Part shown: positions 9,006-18,397 of the stretch, piece after piece | How the letters are laid out: every line of letters starts with the position of its first letter | Position numbering within the stretch: position 1 is the stretch's first letter | Source of the DNA: an uncultured Bacteroidales bacterium | GTDB taxonomy: Bacteria > Bacteroidota > Bacteroidia > Bacteroidales > UBA932 | Length of the DNA: 64,000 nt | Direction of reading: 5' to 3' | Assembly (NCBI GenBank): GCA_944322575.1 | Contig: CALUPK010000002.1 | Span: 1 to 64,000 of the forward strand | Notes under the pieces: generated by a model | What the model was told of the DNA's origin: nothing | The model's input: only the letters and a program-made list of their open reading frames with translations | The model's database searches: none | Translations under genes and position numbers: made by a program

Positions 9006-9781
9006 TGAAGGCTTCGGCAGTAGCAGCGGCGATAGAGGAGATGGCCCCCCTGTCGCTTCAGGAGTCCTGGGACAATTCGGGATTCTGCATCGGGGACGGC
9101 ACCTGTGAGGTGCATAAGGCCATCGTGGGTTTCGACTGCACTCCGGAACTGATTCAGGAGGCGGTGGAGGAGGGGGCAGATATGGTGATAACCCACCATC
9201 CCCTGATTTTCGGAGGAATAAAGAAAATATCCGGAGCGACTATGACCGGACGGACCGTCATGGCGGCAATCCGTCACGGTATAACCGTCTATGCCTGTCA
9301 TACCAATATGGACAAGGTCCCCGGCGGAGTCAGCGGTACAACTGCGGCCCGTATCGGTCTGCAGAATGTCAGGGTGCTGGACAGCGATGTCGACGGTAAC
9401 GGCCTTGGAATCATCGGAGAGCTGCCGGAGGCCATGCCGGCGGAGGCATTTCTCCTTCAGATGAAGGAGCGTATGGGCCTTAAGGCCCTGCGCCATTCGG
9501 CCCTGTCTCAAAAGCCTGTCCGCACTGTCGCTCTGTGCGGAGGAAGCGGCCGTTCGCTGATATTGAAGGCTGCGGCAGCAGGGGCGGATGTCTATGTCTC
9601 AGGCGACATATCCTACCATGATTTTTATGCCCCGGACGGCATGATGATTGCAGATATAGGACATTTTGAGAGTGAGGCGGAGATAATAGGTGTGATATGT
9701 GATACCGTTAGGGAAAAAATTCCTAACTTTGCCGTCCAATCCGCACGGAGGAGTACGGTTAATCCAGTATATTATTTATAG
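9005..9781 (+). CDS. Nif3-like dinuclear metal center protein (DUF34/YbgI family)
   Basis: Cytoplasmic protein of unclear biochemical role; GTP cyclohydrolase I type 2-like and metal-chaperone roles have been proposed for the family. Metal-binding motifs are intact: ITHHPLIFGG, YACHTNMD, and near the C-terminus IGHFESE. At 258 aa it is the short form, like Escherichia coli YbgI, lacking the roughly 110-residue insert found in many Bacteroidota homologues. It is followed after 7 nt by the zinc-ribbon coiled-coil gene, a very common pairing. Confidence 0.9.
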   Translation: MKASAVAAAIEEMAPLSLQESWDNSGFCIGDGTCEVHKAIVGFDCTPELIQEAVEEGADMVITHHPLIFGGIKKISGATMTGRTVMAAIRHGITVYACHTNMDKVPGGVSGTTAARIGLQNVRVLDSDVDGNGLGIIGELPEAMPAEAFLLQMKERMGLKALRHSALSQKPVRTVALCGGSGRSLILKAAAAGADVYVSGDISYHDFYAPDGMMIADIGHFESEAEIIGVICDTVREKIPNFAVQSARRSTVNPVYYL

Positions 9782-9788
9782 AACAGAT

Positions 9789-10619
9789 ATGGCTACAACT
9801 AAACAGAAGAATTTGATCGATACCCCTATCGACAGGCGGGAGACTTTCGTTTCCCTCTCCAAGAGCATCAATGACACCGATGCCGGCATGGAGCACAAGC
9901 TTCATACCTTGTATCTGATTCAGCAGAAGGATTCCAAGATAGACGAGATCCACATGCTGCTCGGAGAGCTTCCCGATGAGATCCGTGATCTCGAGGATGA
10001 GATAGAGGGACTCAAGACCCGTGTAGGCAAGATCCGCGAGGAGATTGCAGACGCTGAGAAGTTCGTGGCTCAGAAGAAGATCGAGGCAGAAAACAGCAAG
10101 AGCGCCATCTCCAAGTATCAGGAGCAGCAGGCCAATGTGAAGAACAACCGTGAGTATGTCTCCATCTCCCGCGAGATCGAGTATCAGCAGCTTGAGCTCG
10201 AGCTGGCCAATAAGCGCATAAATGAGAAAAATGCCAATATCGCCCAGCTCAAGGCCGCTGTGACCGCAACTCAGAACAGCATAGCTCAGAAAGAGGCGGA
10301 CCTCGAGGAGAAAAAGAAAGAATGTGAGTCCATCACAGAGGAGACGGCTAAGGAGGAGGAGACTCTGACAAAAGAGATTGCTGAGCTCAAGAGCTCCATA
10401 GACGCACGTACTCTTGCCGCGTATGAGAAAGTAAGGGCCAATGCGCACAACGGCCTGGCAGTCGTGACTGTCAAGAGGGATGCCTGCGGCGGATGCTTCA
10501 ACAAGATTCCCCCTCAGAGACAGCTCGATATCGCGCAGAACAAGAAGATTATCGTGTGCGAGTACTGCGGCCGTATCTTAGTAAGCCCTGACTTCGAGGA
10601 AGACAAGGAAGCTAAGTAA
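9789..10619 (+). CDS. Zinc-ribbon coiled-coil protein (C4-type, zf-RING_7)
   Basis: A 276-aa protein that is almost entirely a long antiparallel coiled coil (about residues 25-215), ending in a zinc ribbon with CGGC and CEYCGR cysteine pairs. The start at 9789 (MATTKQKN) is chosen over an upstream frame that would overlap the Nif3 gene. Homologues are nearly always beside nif3; their function is unknown, with links to flagellar or secretion ATPase proteins suggested in other phyla. The TAA overlaps the next ATG (TAATG), so it is coupled to the aminotransferase gene. Confidence 0.88.
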   Translation: MATTKQKNLIDTPIDRRETFVSLSKSINDTDAGMEHKLHTLYLIQQKDSKIDEIHMLLGELPDEIRDLEDEIEGLKTRVGKIREEIADAEKFVAQKKIEAENSKSAISKYQEQQANVKNNREYVSISREIEYQQLELELANKRINEKNANIAQLKAAVTATQNSIAQKEADLEEKKKECESITEETAKEEETLTKEIAELKSSIDARTLAAYEKVRANAHNGLAVVTVKRDACGGCFNKIPPQRQLDIAQNKKIIVCEYCGRILVSPDFEEDKEAK

Positions 10620-11794
10620 TGAGAAGGACGTTCTTCAGGCATGTAGGACAGACTTCGCCATCCCCTTTGGCTATTGAGGTAGACAGGGCGGATGGCGTTT
10701 TTCTCTACAGCGGTGACCGGAGGTATGTGGACCTGGTCTCAGGGGTATGTGTCAGCAATGTCGGACACAATCATCCTGAGGTCGTGGAAGCCGTGCGCCG
10801 TCAGGCCGGGGACTATTTTCATCTGATGGTGTACGGAGAGATGATTGAGGCCCCGCAGGTGCTTCATGCTCAGCTTCTGACTTCTATCCTGCCGCCTTCA
10901 TTGGACTGCATATATTATGTCAACTCCGGCTCTGAGGCGGTGGATGCCGCTCTGAAACTTGCCAAGCGCCTTACTGGACGCCGCCGCATGGCTTCGTTCA
11001 TCAATTGTTACCACGGTTCCTCTCATACCTCGATGAGCCTGATGAGCGATGAGGCCCGGAAGGATGCCTTCCGTCCGCTGCTGCCAGAGGTGGATTATCT
11101 GCATTTCAACCGTTTTGAGGACCTTGTACGCATCACGGAAGATACCGCCTGCGTTATTGTGGAACCTGTGCAGGGAGAAGCAGGAGTGATACTGCCGGCG
11201 GAAGGATTTCTTCAGGCCCTCCGCGAGAGATGTGACAGGACTGGAACAATGCTTGTGTTCGACGAGGTGCAGACCGGTTTCGGCCGTACCGGAAGGATGT
11301 TCGCATTTGAGAGGTTCGGTGTTGTGCCGGATATTTTAGTTTTGGCCAAGGCCCTCGGAGGCGGGATGCCGCTCGGAGGGGTGGTCTCTTCGAAGCAGAG
11401 ATTAGATGCGTTTACCCACGACCCTGTATTGGGCCATATCACGACGTTCGGGGGACATCCTGTCTGCTGTGCTGCTGCCCTTGCATCTCTGAAGGTGCTG
11501 CTGCGGGAGGACTGGGTGGCTCAGGCAGAAGTCAAGGGACGGTATTTCGAGGACTCCCTGTGCTCTCATCCGGCCGTTAAGGAGATCCGCAGAGCCGGTC
11601 TGCTCATGGCCGTGGATCTCGGGACGCAGGAGGCGGCGGAGAAAATGTTAGGTCTGCTTCTTGAGGAAGGGGCAGTGAGCGATTATTTTCTTTATCATCC
11701 GACCTCATTCCGGATTGCGCCTCCGCTGAGTATCGGACAAGAAGAGACGGATGCGGCAGTGGAGATTGTGAAAAAGGCGCTGAATAGACTGTAA
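10619..11794 (+). CDS. Class III (aspartate-family) PLP-dependent aminotransferase
   Basis: Transfers amino groups using pyridoxal phosphate; the acetylornithine/ornithine/gamma-aminobutyrate type is closest by motif. Visible features in 391 aa: NSGSEAVDAALKLAK, the cofactor-contacting FDEVQTGFGRTG, and the Schiff-base lysine K244 in VLAKALGGGMPLGG. The length is somewhat shorter than typical omega-aminotransferases. No arginine or ornithine pathway genes are nearby; it sits between the zinc-ribbon gene and dnaB, so the substrate cannot be assigned from context. Confidence 0.88.
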   Translation: MRRTFFRHVGQTSPSPLAIEVDRADGVFLYSGDRRYVDLVSGVCVSNVGHNHPEVVEAVRRQAGDYFHLMVYGEMIEAPQVLHAQLLTSILPPSLDCIYYVNSGSEAVDAALKLAKRLTGRRRMASFINCYHGSSHTSMSLMSDEARKDAFRPLLPEVDYLHFNRFEDLVRITEDTACVIVEPVQGEAGVILPAEGFLQALRERCDRTGTMLVFDEVQTGFGRTGRMFAFERFGVVPDILVLAKALGGGMPLGGVVSSKQRLDAFTHDPVLGHITTFGGHPVCCAAALASLKVLLREDWVAQAEVKGRYFEDSLCSHPAVKEIRRAGLLMAVDLGTQEAAEKMLGLLLEEGAVSDYFLYHPTSFRIAPPLSIGQEETDAAVEIVKKALNRL

Positions 11795-11800
11795 GACATT

Positions 11801-13279
11801 ATGGCAAAGACGACAAGACCTAAGACTAAGAAAGATGTCTCCATAGATGCCATCGGGTTGGAGGCAGGGAAGGTGCCGCCTCAGGCTGTGGATGTGGAAG
11901 AGGCTGTGCTGGGAGCTATGATGATAGAACCCAACTGTGTGCCCGATGTCCTGGACTCTCTTACGGCTGACTGTTTCTATAAGGATGCCAACCGCAAAGT
12001 GTTTATGGCTGTCTCTGCTTTGTCAGCCGAGCATCAGCCCGTGGATATCTATACGGTGACCGAGCAGCTCAGGCGTATGGGACTCATCGATGAGGTGGGC
12101 GGCCCTTATTACCTCAGCCTGCTGTCGTCCAAGGTGGGTGCGGCGGCTCATGTGGACTATCATGTCAAGATTCTGCTCCAGAAATATATTCAGAGGGAGC
12201 TCATAACTATCTCGGCTGAGATGCAGAGGGATTCGTTCGATGACAGTATTCCTGTGGATGACCTGCTGGACAATTCCCAGAGCAAGCTGTTCGAGCTGGC
12301 CGAGAAGAATATGAAACGGGCGACGCTGCCCGTGCAGGATGTCATTAAGGACACCGTGGCCGAGATTGAGGCCAATCAGGACAGGACAGACGGACTGAGT
12401 GGAGTGCCGTCAGGCTTTACCGGTATAGATAAGGTGACGCTCGGCTGGCAGGAGTCGGACTTGGTCATTATTGCAGCCCGTCCCTCGATGGGTAAGACGG
12501 CTTTTGTGCTTACGATGGCCCGCAATATGGCTGTAGAGCACCGCATACCGGTGGCCTTCTTCTCCCTTGAGATGTCTTCCAAACAGCTTGTGAAGAGACT
12601 GCTGGTCTCTGAGACAGGCCTGTCTTCAGAGAAGATAAGAGGAGGAAAGAAACTGCAGGATTATGAGATAGTTCAGCTGCATGAGAGGATTAAGGACCTG
12701 ACTGCCGCACCGCTGTTCATAGACGATACACCGTCGATATCCGTATATGAGCTGCGTTCGAAGGCCCGCCGTCTGGTGAGCAATGCCGGGGTGAAGCTCA
12801 TTATCGTCGACTACCTTCAGCTGATGACCGGCCCTCCGGAACTGAGGGGTATGAGGGAGCAGGAGGTCTCGAATATCTCCCGTTCGCTGAAGGCTATTGC
12901 CAAGGAACTTTCCATACCTGTGATAGCACTGTCGCAGTTGAGCCGTGATGTGGAGAAGCGGGGAGGAAACAAGATACCTCAGCTCAGCGACCTGCGTGAG
13001 TCCGGTGCCATCGAGCAGGATGCCGATATCGTAATGTTCATCCACCGTCCTGACTACTATGGGACAGAGGAAGAGGGTGCTGTGCCCGGACAGGCCCAGA
13101 TTATCATAGCCAAGCACCGAAACGGCTCGACAGATGTAGTGCCCATGATATTCCGTAAGAACGAGGCCCGCTTCGTGGATGCTAATGAGGGCGGTTTTCT
13201 CGTTCCGGAGGAAGATGTGGAAGAGTACAGGGGGGTGGAGTCGAGCATGAACAACTCTGAATTTGATCAGGATTTTTAG
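11801..13279 (+). CDS. dnaB: Replicative DNA helicase DnaB
   Basis: Hexameric 5'-to-3' helicase that unwinds DNA ahead of the replication fork. The 492-aa protein begins with a short basic tail (MAKTTRPKTKKD), then the N-terminal primase-interacting domain (PPQAVDVEEAVLGAMM), a linker, and a RecA-like ATPase with Walker A RPSMGKTAF, Walker B LIIVDYLQLM, and the arginine-finger region near the C-terminus. No intein is present. It is embedded in the long run between the aminotransferase (6 nt) and DUF3108 (17-bp overlap). Confidence 0.97.
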   Translation: MAKTTRPKTKKDVSIDAIGLEAGKVPPQAVDVEEAVLGAMMIEPNCVPDVLDSLTADCFYKDANRKVFMAVSALSAEHQPVDIYTVTEQLRRMGLIDEVGGPYYLSLLSSKVGAAAHVDYHVKILLQKYIQRELITISAEMQRDSFDDSIPVDDLLDNSQSKLFELAEKNMKRATLPVQDVIKDTVAEIEANQDRTDGLSGVPSGFTGIDKVTLGWQESDLVIIAARPSMGKTAFVLTMARNMAVEHRIPVAFFSLEMSSKQLVKRLLVSETGLSSEKIRGGKKLQDYEIVQLHERIKDLTAAPLFIDDTPSISVYELRSKARRLVSNAGVKLIIVDYLQLMTGPPELRGMREQEVSNISRSLKAIAKELSIPVIALSQLSRDVEKRGGNKIPQLSDLRESGAIEQDADIVMFIHRPDYYGTEEEGAVPGQAQIIIAKHRNGSTDVVPMIFRKNEARFVDANEGGFLVPEEDVEEYRGVESSMNNSEFDQDF

Positions 13280-14111
13280 ACATATCGCCGTACTGCTGCT
13301 CATGGGCGCGTTCTCGTTTCCGCTCAGCGGGCAGTGTTTCCCCATACATCCTGAGCTCGCTCAGGAGCATGCTTTCAAACAAGGGGAAAGACTTTCCTAT
13401 ATCATCCATTACAAGTGGCTCGGCATACGTACTGATGTCGGGGCGGCTCAGGTCTCTCTGCTTGACGGCGGGGAACAGAACGGCCGGCGGCTCCTGCATC
13501 CTGTGGCGGTAGGCATGACCTACAGGTTCTGGGATGTGTTTTTCAAGGTGAGGGACAAGTATGAGTCGGTCTTTTACGAGGACAGTGTCAGACCTGTGTA
13601 TTTTCACCGCGACATACATGAGGGGAAATACACTATACAGAACTACTATCACTGGGATGACAGTACTCATGCCATCAGTGCCGAGGTCGTCAAGTCCGAC
13701 CGGATAATCGACACGCTTCTGCCGGGACATGAATGCACTTTTGATATCCTGACTCTGTTCTACAACGCACGCAACATGGATTTCGAGGCTCTTGAGGCGG
13801 GTGTCAACAATCCGGTGTCCTTTGCTATAGATGAAGAGATATTCGATATATACTTCCGGTATGTCGGACGGGAGGAAAAACGTATCCCGGGATTAGGAGT
13901 CTACAGGACTCTGAAGTTTGCTGCAAAGGTGGTGGCCGGGGAGGTGTTCACAGGGGAACAGGAGATGCTTATCTGGGTCTCTGATGACATGAACCGCGTG
14001 CCTCTGCTCTTCGAATCCCCTGTCATTGTCGGCTCGGTGTTCGGGCGTCTGTCGGGATGGGACGGTCTCAGGTATCCTTTGGAAGAATGCAAGGTCATAA
14101 AAAATAAATAG
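13263..14111 (+). CDS. DUF3108 domain-containing exported protein
   Basis: Periplasmic protein of unknown function, 282 aa from a TTG at 13263 inside the end of dnaB. That start gives a full signal peptide (MIRIFRHIAVLLLMGAFSFPLSGQ); the next in-frame ATG at about 13302 would remove most of it, so TTG is preferred. The body is a predicted beta-rich DUF3108 fold (GERLSYIIHYKWLGIRTDVG and VWVSDD-like strands near the end). Homologues are common in Bacteroidota and Proteobacteria envelopes. Confidence 0.82.
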   Translation: MIRIFRHIAVLLLMGAFSFPLSGQCFPIHPELAQEHAFKQGERLSYIIHYKWLGIRTDVGAAQVSLLDGGEQNGRRLLHPVAVGMTYRFWDVFFKVRDKYESVFYEDSVRPVYFHRDIHEGKYTIQNYYHWDDSTHAISAEVVKSDRIIDTLLPGHECTFDILTLFYNARNMDFEALEAGVNNPVSFAIDEEIFDIYFRYVGREEKRIPGLGVYRTLKFAAKVVAGEVFTGEQEMLIWVSDDMNRVPLLFESPVIVGSVFGRLSGWDGLRYPLEECKVIKNK

Positions 14112-14115
14112 AAAA

Positions 14116-14547
14116 ATGAAACATCAGGAAGCACCAGTAATCAAACATGCCGGCAGGGTACTGTCGGTCACATCTGTTCAGACTAAGGTGGAGATACAGG
14201 CTCAGACTGCCTGTGCGGCCTGTCATGCCAGGGCTGTCTGCGGGGCGTCCAACGATGAGAGCAGGATTCTGACAGTCCGCCGTCCTGACGACGGAACGGT
14301 GAAGCCTGGGGATGATGTCAATGTCGTTATCCGTCAGGGTCAGGGATTCAAAGCAGTTTTCATAGCTTATCTTGTTCCCTTGTTCATCTTATTGGTTTTA
14401 TTATTAACTTTGCCTCTGTTTTTTGAGAATGAACTGGTGACTGGGCTGGGAGCCCTTGGCTTCGTGGCATTGTACTATCTGGTACTCGCCCAGTTCAGGG
14501 ACAGGCTCAACAGCGGTTTCGTGTTTACAGTGGAAAAGATTAATTAA
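14116..14547 (+). CDS. RseC/SoxR-reducing family membrane protein
   Basis: Inner-membrane protein of 143 aa that accompanies Rnf clusters and, in enterobacteria, is linked to re-reduction of SoxR or sigma-E control. The N-terminal domain carries a cysteine cluster (CAACHARAVCG), followed by two adjacent transmembrane helices (about residues 76-120). It lies 11 nt before rnfB, matching the usual Bacteroidota arrangement. No soxR gene is visible, so in this organism it is more likely an Rnf accessory factor. Confidence 0.88.
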   Translation: MKHQEAPVIKHAGRVLSVTSVQTKVEIQAQTACAACHARAVCGASNDESRILTVRRPDDGTVKPGDDVNVVIRQGQGFKAVFIAYLVPLFILLVLLLTLPLFFENELVTGLGALGFVALYYLVLAQFRDRLNSGFVFTVEKIN

Positions 14548-14558
14548 CAATAGTACAG

Positions 14559-15455
14559 ATGGGTACAACATTTATTTTTACTGTCATCATCCTCAGTGTG
14601 TTGGGATTGCTCCTCGCAGTAGTTCTCTTCTTAGTGGCTAAGAAGTTCAAAGTTGAGGAGGATCCGCTCATCGATGTCGTGGAGGCCACTATGCCTGGGG
14701 CCAACTGCGGAGGCTGCGGCTTCGCCGGCTGCCGGGCTTTTGCCGAGGCCTGCGTCAAGTCCAAGTCACTTGACGGCAAGTTCTGCCCTGTTGGCGGTAA
14801 TGCCGTGATGCAGAAAGTGGCCGCTCATCTTGGCGTTACTGTGGAGGAAAAAGCGCCTATGGTGGCTGTCGTCAGATGTAACGGTACATGCGCCAACAGA
14901 GCCCGTACAAGTCAGTATGACGGTTCCGTCTCCTGCCGTATCATGAACTCGCTTTACAGCGGTGACACAGCCTGCCGCTACGGTTGTCTCGGTGGCGGGG
15001 ACTGTGAGAATGCCTGCCAGTTCGGGGCGATTAAAGTGAATTCCCAGACCCTTATCCCTGAGGTGGATGAGGACAGGTGTACTGCATGCGGTGCTTGTGT
15101 CAGGGCTTGCCCTAAAGGTATTATTGAGCTGCGCAACAAGGGCCCCAAGAATCGTCGCGTGTATGTCTCGTGTATGAACCAGGACAAGGGAGGGGTGGCC
15201 CGCAAGGCCTGTTCCGCGGCATGTATCGGCTGCCGCAAGTGTGAGAAAGTCTGTCCTTTCGGAGCCATCACCGTCGAGAACAATCTGTCATATATAGATT
15301 TCAACAAATGTAAGCTCTGCCGCAAGTGCGTGGCCGAATGCCCCACAGGAGCTATCCACGCTGTGAACTTCCCTCCGAAGCCGGCCGCTCCAGCCACACC
15401 CGAAGCTGCCCCCGCGGCGGCACCCGCCCCTGCAGCAGAAACACCTAAAGAATAA
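14559..15455 (+). CDS. rnfB: Rnf electron transport complex subunit B
   Basis: Membrane-anchored iron-sulfur subunit that receives electrons from ferredoxin. The 298-aa protein has one N-terminal transmembrane helix, the CGGCGFAGC cluster motif (with a further cysteine in KFCPVGG), then several CxxCxxCxxxC ferredoxin-type motifs (CTACGACVRACP, CIGCRKCEKVCP, CKLCRKCVAECP). A proline/alanine-rich tail of about 25 residues ends the protein and is probably unstructured. First structural gene of the rnfBCDGEA operon. Confidence 0.97.
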   Translation: MGTTFIFTVIILSVLGLLLAVVLFLVAKKFKVEEDPLIDVVEATMPGANCGGCGFAGCRAFAEACVKSKSLDGKFCPVGGNAVMQKVAAHLGVTVEEKAPMVAVVRCNGTCANRARTSQYDGSVSCRIMNSLYSGDTACRYGCLGGGDCENACQFGAIKVNSQTLIPEVDEDRCTACGACVRACPKGIIELRNKGPKNRRVYVSCMNQDKGGVARKACSAACIGCRKCEKVCPFGAITVENNLSYIDFNKCKLCRKCVAECPTGAIHAVNFPPKPAAPATPEAAPAAAPAPAAETPKE

Positions 15456-15459
15456 CCGC

Positions 15460-16797
15460 ATGAGACGTACATTTTCAATGGGTGGCGTACACCCCTGCGA
15501 CTGCAAGATATCCGCTGATTCAGCGATAGAGATATTCCCTCTTCCTCAGAGGATGTACATTTCTATGTCCCAGCATCTCGGTGCTCCGGCCAAGCCTCTT
15601 GTCCAGAAAGGCGACAAGGTCAAGGCCGGGCAGTTGATAGGAGCCTCCGCTGGTTTCATCTCCGCCAACATCCACAGCTCTGTTTCCGGAACGGTGGCGG
15701 CTGTCGAGCCCTATGCCGACTTAGCCGGCAATCCGGTGATGCACGTGGTTGTCGATGTTGAGGGCGACGAGTGGGAGGAGTCCATTGACCGCACTTCTGA
15801 TGTCGTACGGGAGATCAAGCTCGGCCCGGCTGAGATTATCAAGAGAATTGCCGACTGCGGCATAGTGGGTATGGGCGGTGCTTCCTTTCCGACCCATGTC
15901 AAGCTGTCTCCCCCTCCGGGAAAGAAGGCCGAGTTCCTGATTATCAACGGAGCAGAGTGCGAGCCTTACCTGACCTCCGACTACCGCCTGATGGTCGAGT
16001 ATCCGGAAGAGGTCCTGCTGGGCGCCCGTATCATGATGAAGGCCCTGGGCGTGACCAAAGGCTATATCGGCATAGAGGACAATAAGCCCGCCGCTATAGA
16101 GGCCATGCGTAGGCTGACCGCCTCTTCCTATACGGAGATAAAGGTGGTTCCTCTGAAGAAGAAATACCCTCAGGGCGGTGAAAAGCAGCTTATCGACGCT
16201 GTCACCGGCCGTAAGGTGCCCTCGATGGGCCTGCCCATCGATACCGGGGTGGTGGTGCAGAATGTGGGTACTTCCTACGCCGTGTATGAGGCCGTACAGA
16301 AGAATAAGCCTCTCTTCGAGGGAGTGATGACCATTACCGGGCAGTGTCTGGGAGGACAGCACAATTTTCTGGTACGTACCGGCACCACATTTGACCGTAT
16401 CCTGGAGTATGTGGGCGGAGTGCCGCAGACTGCGGCCAAGATTATCAGCGGAGGTCCCATGATGGGCAAGGCTGTGTCCAATCTGTCCGCCGCCACTGTC
16501 AAGAGCTCCTCGTCCCTGCTTCTGCTTACCGAGGAACAGACCCGCCGCCGTGCCGAGGGCGAGTGTATCCGCTGCGGCAAATGCGTTGAGGCCTGTCCTA
16601 TGGGGCTTGAGCCCTATCTGCTCAACAAGCTCTCCCGTGCCGGCCGCATGGAGGATCTGGAGGAGCACAAGGTGTACGACTGCATCGAGTGCGGATGCTG
16701 CATGTTCACCTGTCCCGCATATATACCGCTGCTCGACTACATCCGCACCGGCAAGGCCGATGTGATGCGTATCATGCGCAGTCGTCCTAAAAAGTAA
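15460..16797 (+). CDS. rnfC: Rnf electron transport complex subunit C
   Basis: Peripheral subunit carrying the FMN/NADH site, oxidising or reducing NAD(H) at the cytoplasmic face. In 445 aa it shows the family N-terminus (GGVHP), the nucleotide-binding segment GMGGASFPTHVKL, a soluble-ligand-binding domain, and two 4Fe-4S motifs (CIRCGKCVEACPMG and CIECGCCMFTCP) near the end. It lacks the long Ala/Lys-rich C-terminal extension of enterobacterial RnfC. It begins 4 nt after rnfB. Confidence 0.97.
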   Translation: MRRTFSMGGVHPCDCKISADSAIEIFPLPQRMYISMSQHLGAPAKPLVQKGDKVKAGQLIGASAGFISANIHSSVSGTVAAVEPYADLAGNPVMHVVVDVEGDEWEESIDRTSDVVREIKLGPAEIIKRIADCGIVGMGGASFPTHVKLSPPPGKKAEFLIINGAECEPYLTSDYRLMVEYPEEVLLGARIMMKALGVTKGYIGIEDNKPAAIEAMRRLTASSYTEIKVVPLKKKYPQGGEKQLIDAVTGRKVPSMGLPIDTGVVVQNVGTSYAVYEAVQKNKPLFEGVMTITGQCLGGQHNFLVRTGTTFDRILEYVGGVPQTAAKIISGGPMMGKAVSNLSAATVKSSSSLLLLTEEQTRRRAEGECIRCGKCVEACPMGLEPYLLNKLSRAGRMEDLEEHKVYDCIECGCCMFTCPAYIPLLDYIRTGKADVMRIMRSRPKK

Positions 16798-16818
16798 CCG
16801 ATTAAATACTTGAGATAT

Positions 16819-17823
16819 ATGAGAAAGCTGATAGTCTCTCCCGCACCCCACGTGCATGGCAGCGAGAGCACCAGGAAGATCATGCTGGACGTGATCATAG
16901 CCTTAGCTCCCTCGATGCTGGTGGCCGTGTATTTCTTCGGCCTGAGCGCCATCCAGCTCCTGCTGGTGTCAGTGCTCGTCTGCGTGGGACTGGAGTACCT
17001 GATTCAGAAGTACCTGTTCCGCAGGCAGCCCACGGTCAGCGACCTGTCTGCCGTAGTGACCGGAGTGCTTCTGGCGCTCAACCTCCCTCCCTCGGCTCCC
17101 TGGTGGGTGGCCGTGATAGGCGGTGTGGTGGCCATAGGCATCACCAAGATGACATTCGGAGGTCTGGGACACAACATCTTCAACCCCGCCCTGGTGGGCC
17201 GTGTCTTCCTTCTGGTCTCCTTCCCCGTAATCATGACGGACTGGACGGTGCCTGAGTCAATCTTCCGTCCCGGAGTGGATGCAGTCTCCGGTGCGACTCC
17301 CCTCGCCATAGTCAAGGAAGGACTGGCCCAGGGGCAGACAGTGGAACAGATTCTGGCGGCCAATCCGGATCTCTCGTACGGTCAGATGCTCTTTGCCCGG
17401 GCAGGCGGCTCTGCCGGCGAGGCCTCGGCCCTGGCTCTGATTATAGGATTCATCTACCTGCTGGTACGCAAGGTCATCCGTCCCCATATTCCTGTCACCA
17501 TCATTCTGACTGTGGCCTTGATGTCCGGCATCTTCTGGCTCATCAACCCTGAGCAGTACACCGATCCTCTGTTCAACATCCTCACCGGTGGCCTCCTCCT
17601 CGGATCCATTTTCATGGCCACCGACTATGTGACCTCACCGATGGCGCCCAAGGGCATGATCATCTACGGTATCGGTATCGGAGTGCTCACCGTGCTTATC
17701 CGCTACTTCGGTTCCTATCCCGAAGGTGTGTCCTTCGCGATACTGATTATGAACTCGATAGTTCCCCTGCTCAACAAATACATAAAGCCCGCAAGGTTCG
17801 GGAAGGAGGTAAAACATGCCTAA
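16819..17823 (+). CDS. rnfD: Rnf electron transport complex subunit D
   Basis: Integral membrane subunit with about nine to ten helices and covalently bound FMN, part of the ion-translocating core. The ATG at 16819 (MRKLIVSPAPHVHG) is preferred to the TTG at 16810 because homologues begin at this point. The flavinylation motif SGATPL (Thr about residue 160) is intact, so an ApbE-type flavin transferase is expected elsewhere in the genome. Its end overlaps rnfG by 8 nt. Confidence 0.96.
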   Translation: MRKLIVSPAPHVHGSESTRKIMLDVIIALAPSMLVAVYFFGLSAIQLLLVSVLVCVGLEYLIQKYLFRRQPTVSDLSAVVTGVLLALNLPPSAPWWVAVIGGVVAIGITKMTFGGLGHNIFNPALVGRVFLLVSFPVIMTDWTVPESIFRPGVDAVSGATPLAIVKEGLAQGQTVEQILAANPDLSYGQMLFARAGGSAGEASALALIIGFIYLLVRKVIRPHIPVTIILTVALMSGIFWLINPEQYTDPLFNILTGGLLLGSIFMATDYVTSPMAPKGMIIYGIGIGVLTVLIRYFGSYPEGVSFAILIMNSIVPLLNKYIKPARFGKEVKHA

Positions 17824-18388
17824 AGAATCCACACTCCGCAGCATGGCTGTCTGCCTCTTCCTGGTGTGTCTGGCCTGCTCAGCCCTCCTCGGGGGCGTGT
17901 ATGTGCTGACCCTCGACAAGATCAACCAGGAGGTGGTCAAGAAGACCAACAACGCCATAGCCTTAGTAACCCCCGAATTTGACAATGAACCCTCTGCCGA
18001 GAGCCTCTCAGTCGAGCTGGACGGCGACGAGATTACCGTTTATCCCGCCAAAAAAGGCGGAGAGACTGTCGGATATGCCATAGAGTCCTTCACGTCGAAA
18101 GGCTTCAGCGGCACGATCAACATCATGGTCGGATTCGACATGGACGGCAACATCACCGGTACCTCAGTCATTTCCCACGCCGAGACTCCCGGTCTGGGCG
18201 CCAAGATGACCGAGCCCTCCTTCTATTCCCAGTTCGTGGGCAAGAACCCCGCGTCCTTCCGCCTGGCAGTGACCAAGGACGGAGGAGAGGTGGACGCCAT
18301 CACTGCCTCCACCATCACCTCCAGGGCCTACTGCGATGCCGTGGACAGGGCCTGGAGAGCATTTCAGAAAGTAGTAAACTCTAAATAG
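17816..18388 (+). CDS. rnfG: Rnf electron transport complex subunit G
   Basis: Periplasmic flavoprotein anchored by one N-terminal helix (about residues 9-31), with FMN covalently attached to a threonine. The expected S-G-A-T flavinylation motif reads TAST here (DAITASTITS, Thr166), keeping the acceptor threonine but changing the three residues before it. The 190-aa length is normal. Upstream and downstream coupling to rnfD and rnfE is tight (8-nt overlap and 9-nt gap). Confidence 0.94.
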   Translation: MPKESTLRSMAVCLFLVCLACSALLGGVYVLTLDKINQEVVKKTNNAIALVTPEFDNEPSAESLSVELDGDEITVYPAKKGGETVGYAIESFTSKGFSGTINIMVGFDMDGNITGTSVISHAETPGLGAKMTEPSFYSQFVGKNPASFRLAVTKDGGEVDAITASTITSRAYCDAVDRAWRAFQKVVNSK

Positions 18389-18397
18389 TAGCGGAAT

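Noticed and set aside
15721..16857. 378-codon open frame on the minus strand
   Set aside because: Antisense to rnfC, whose motifs are unambiguous; His/Gly-rich translation without domain signal.
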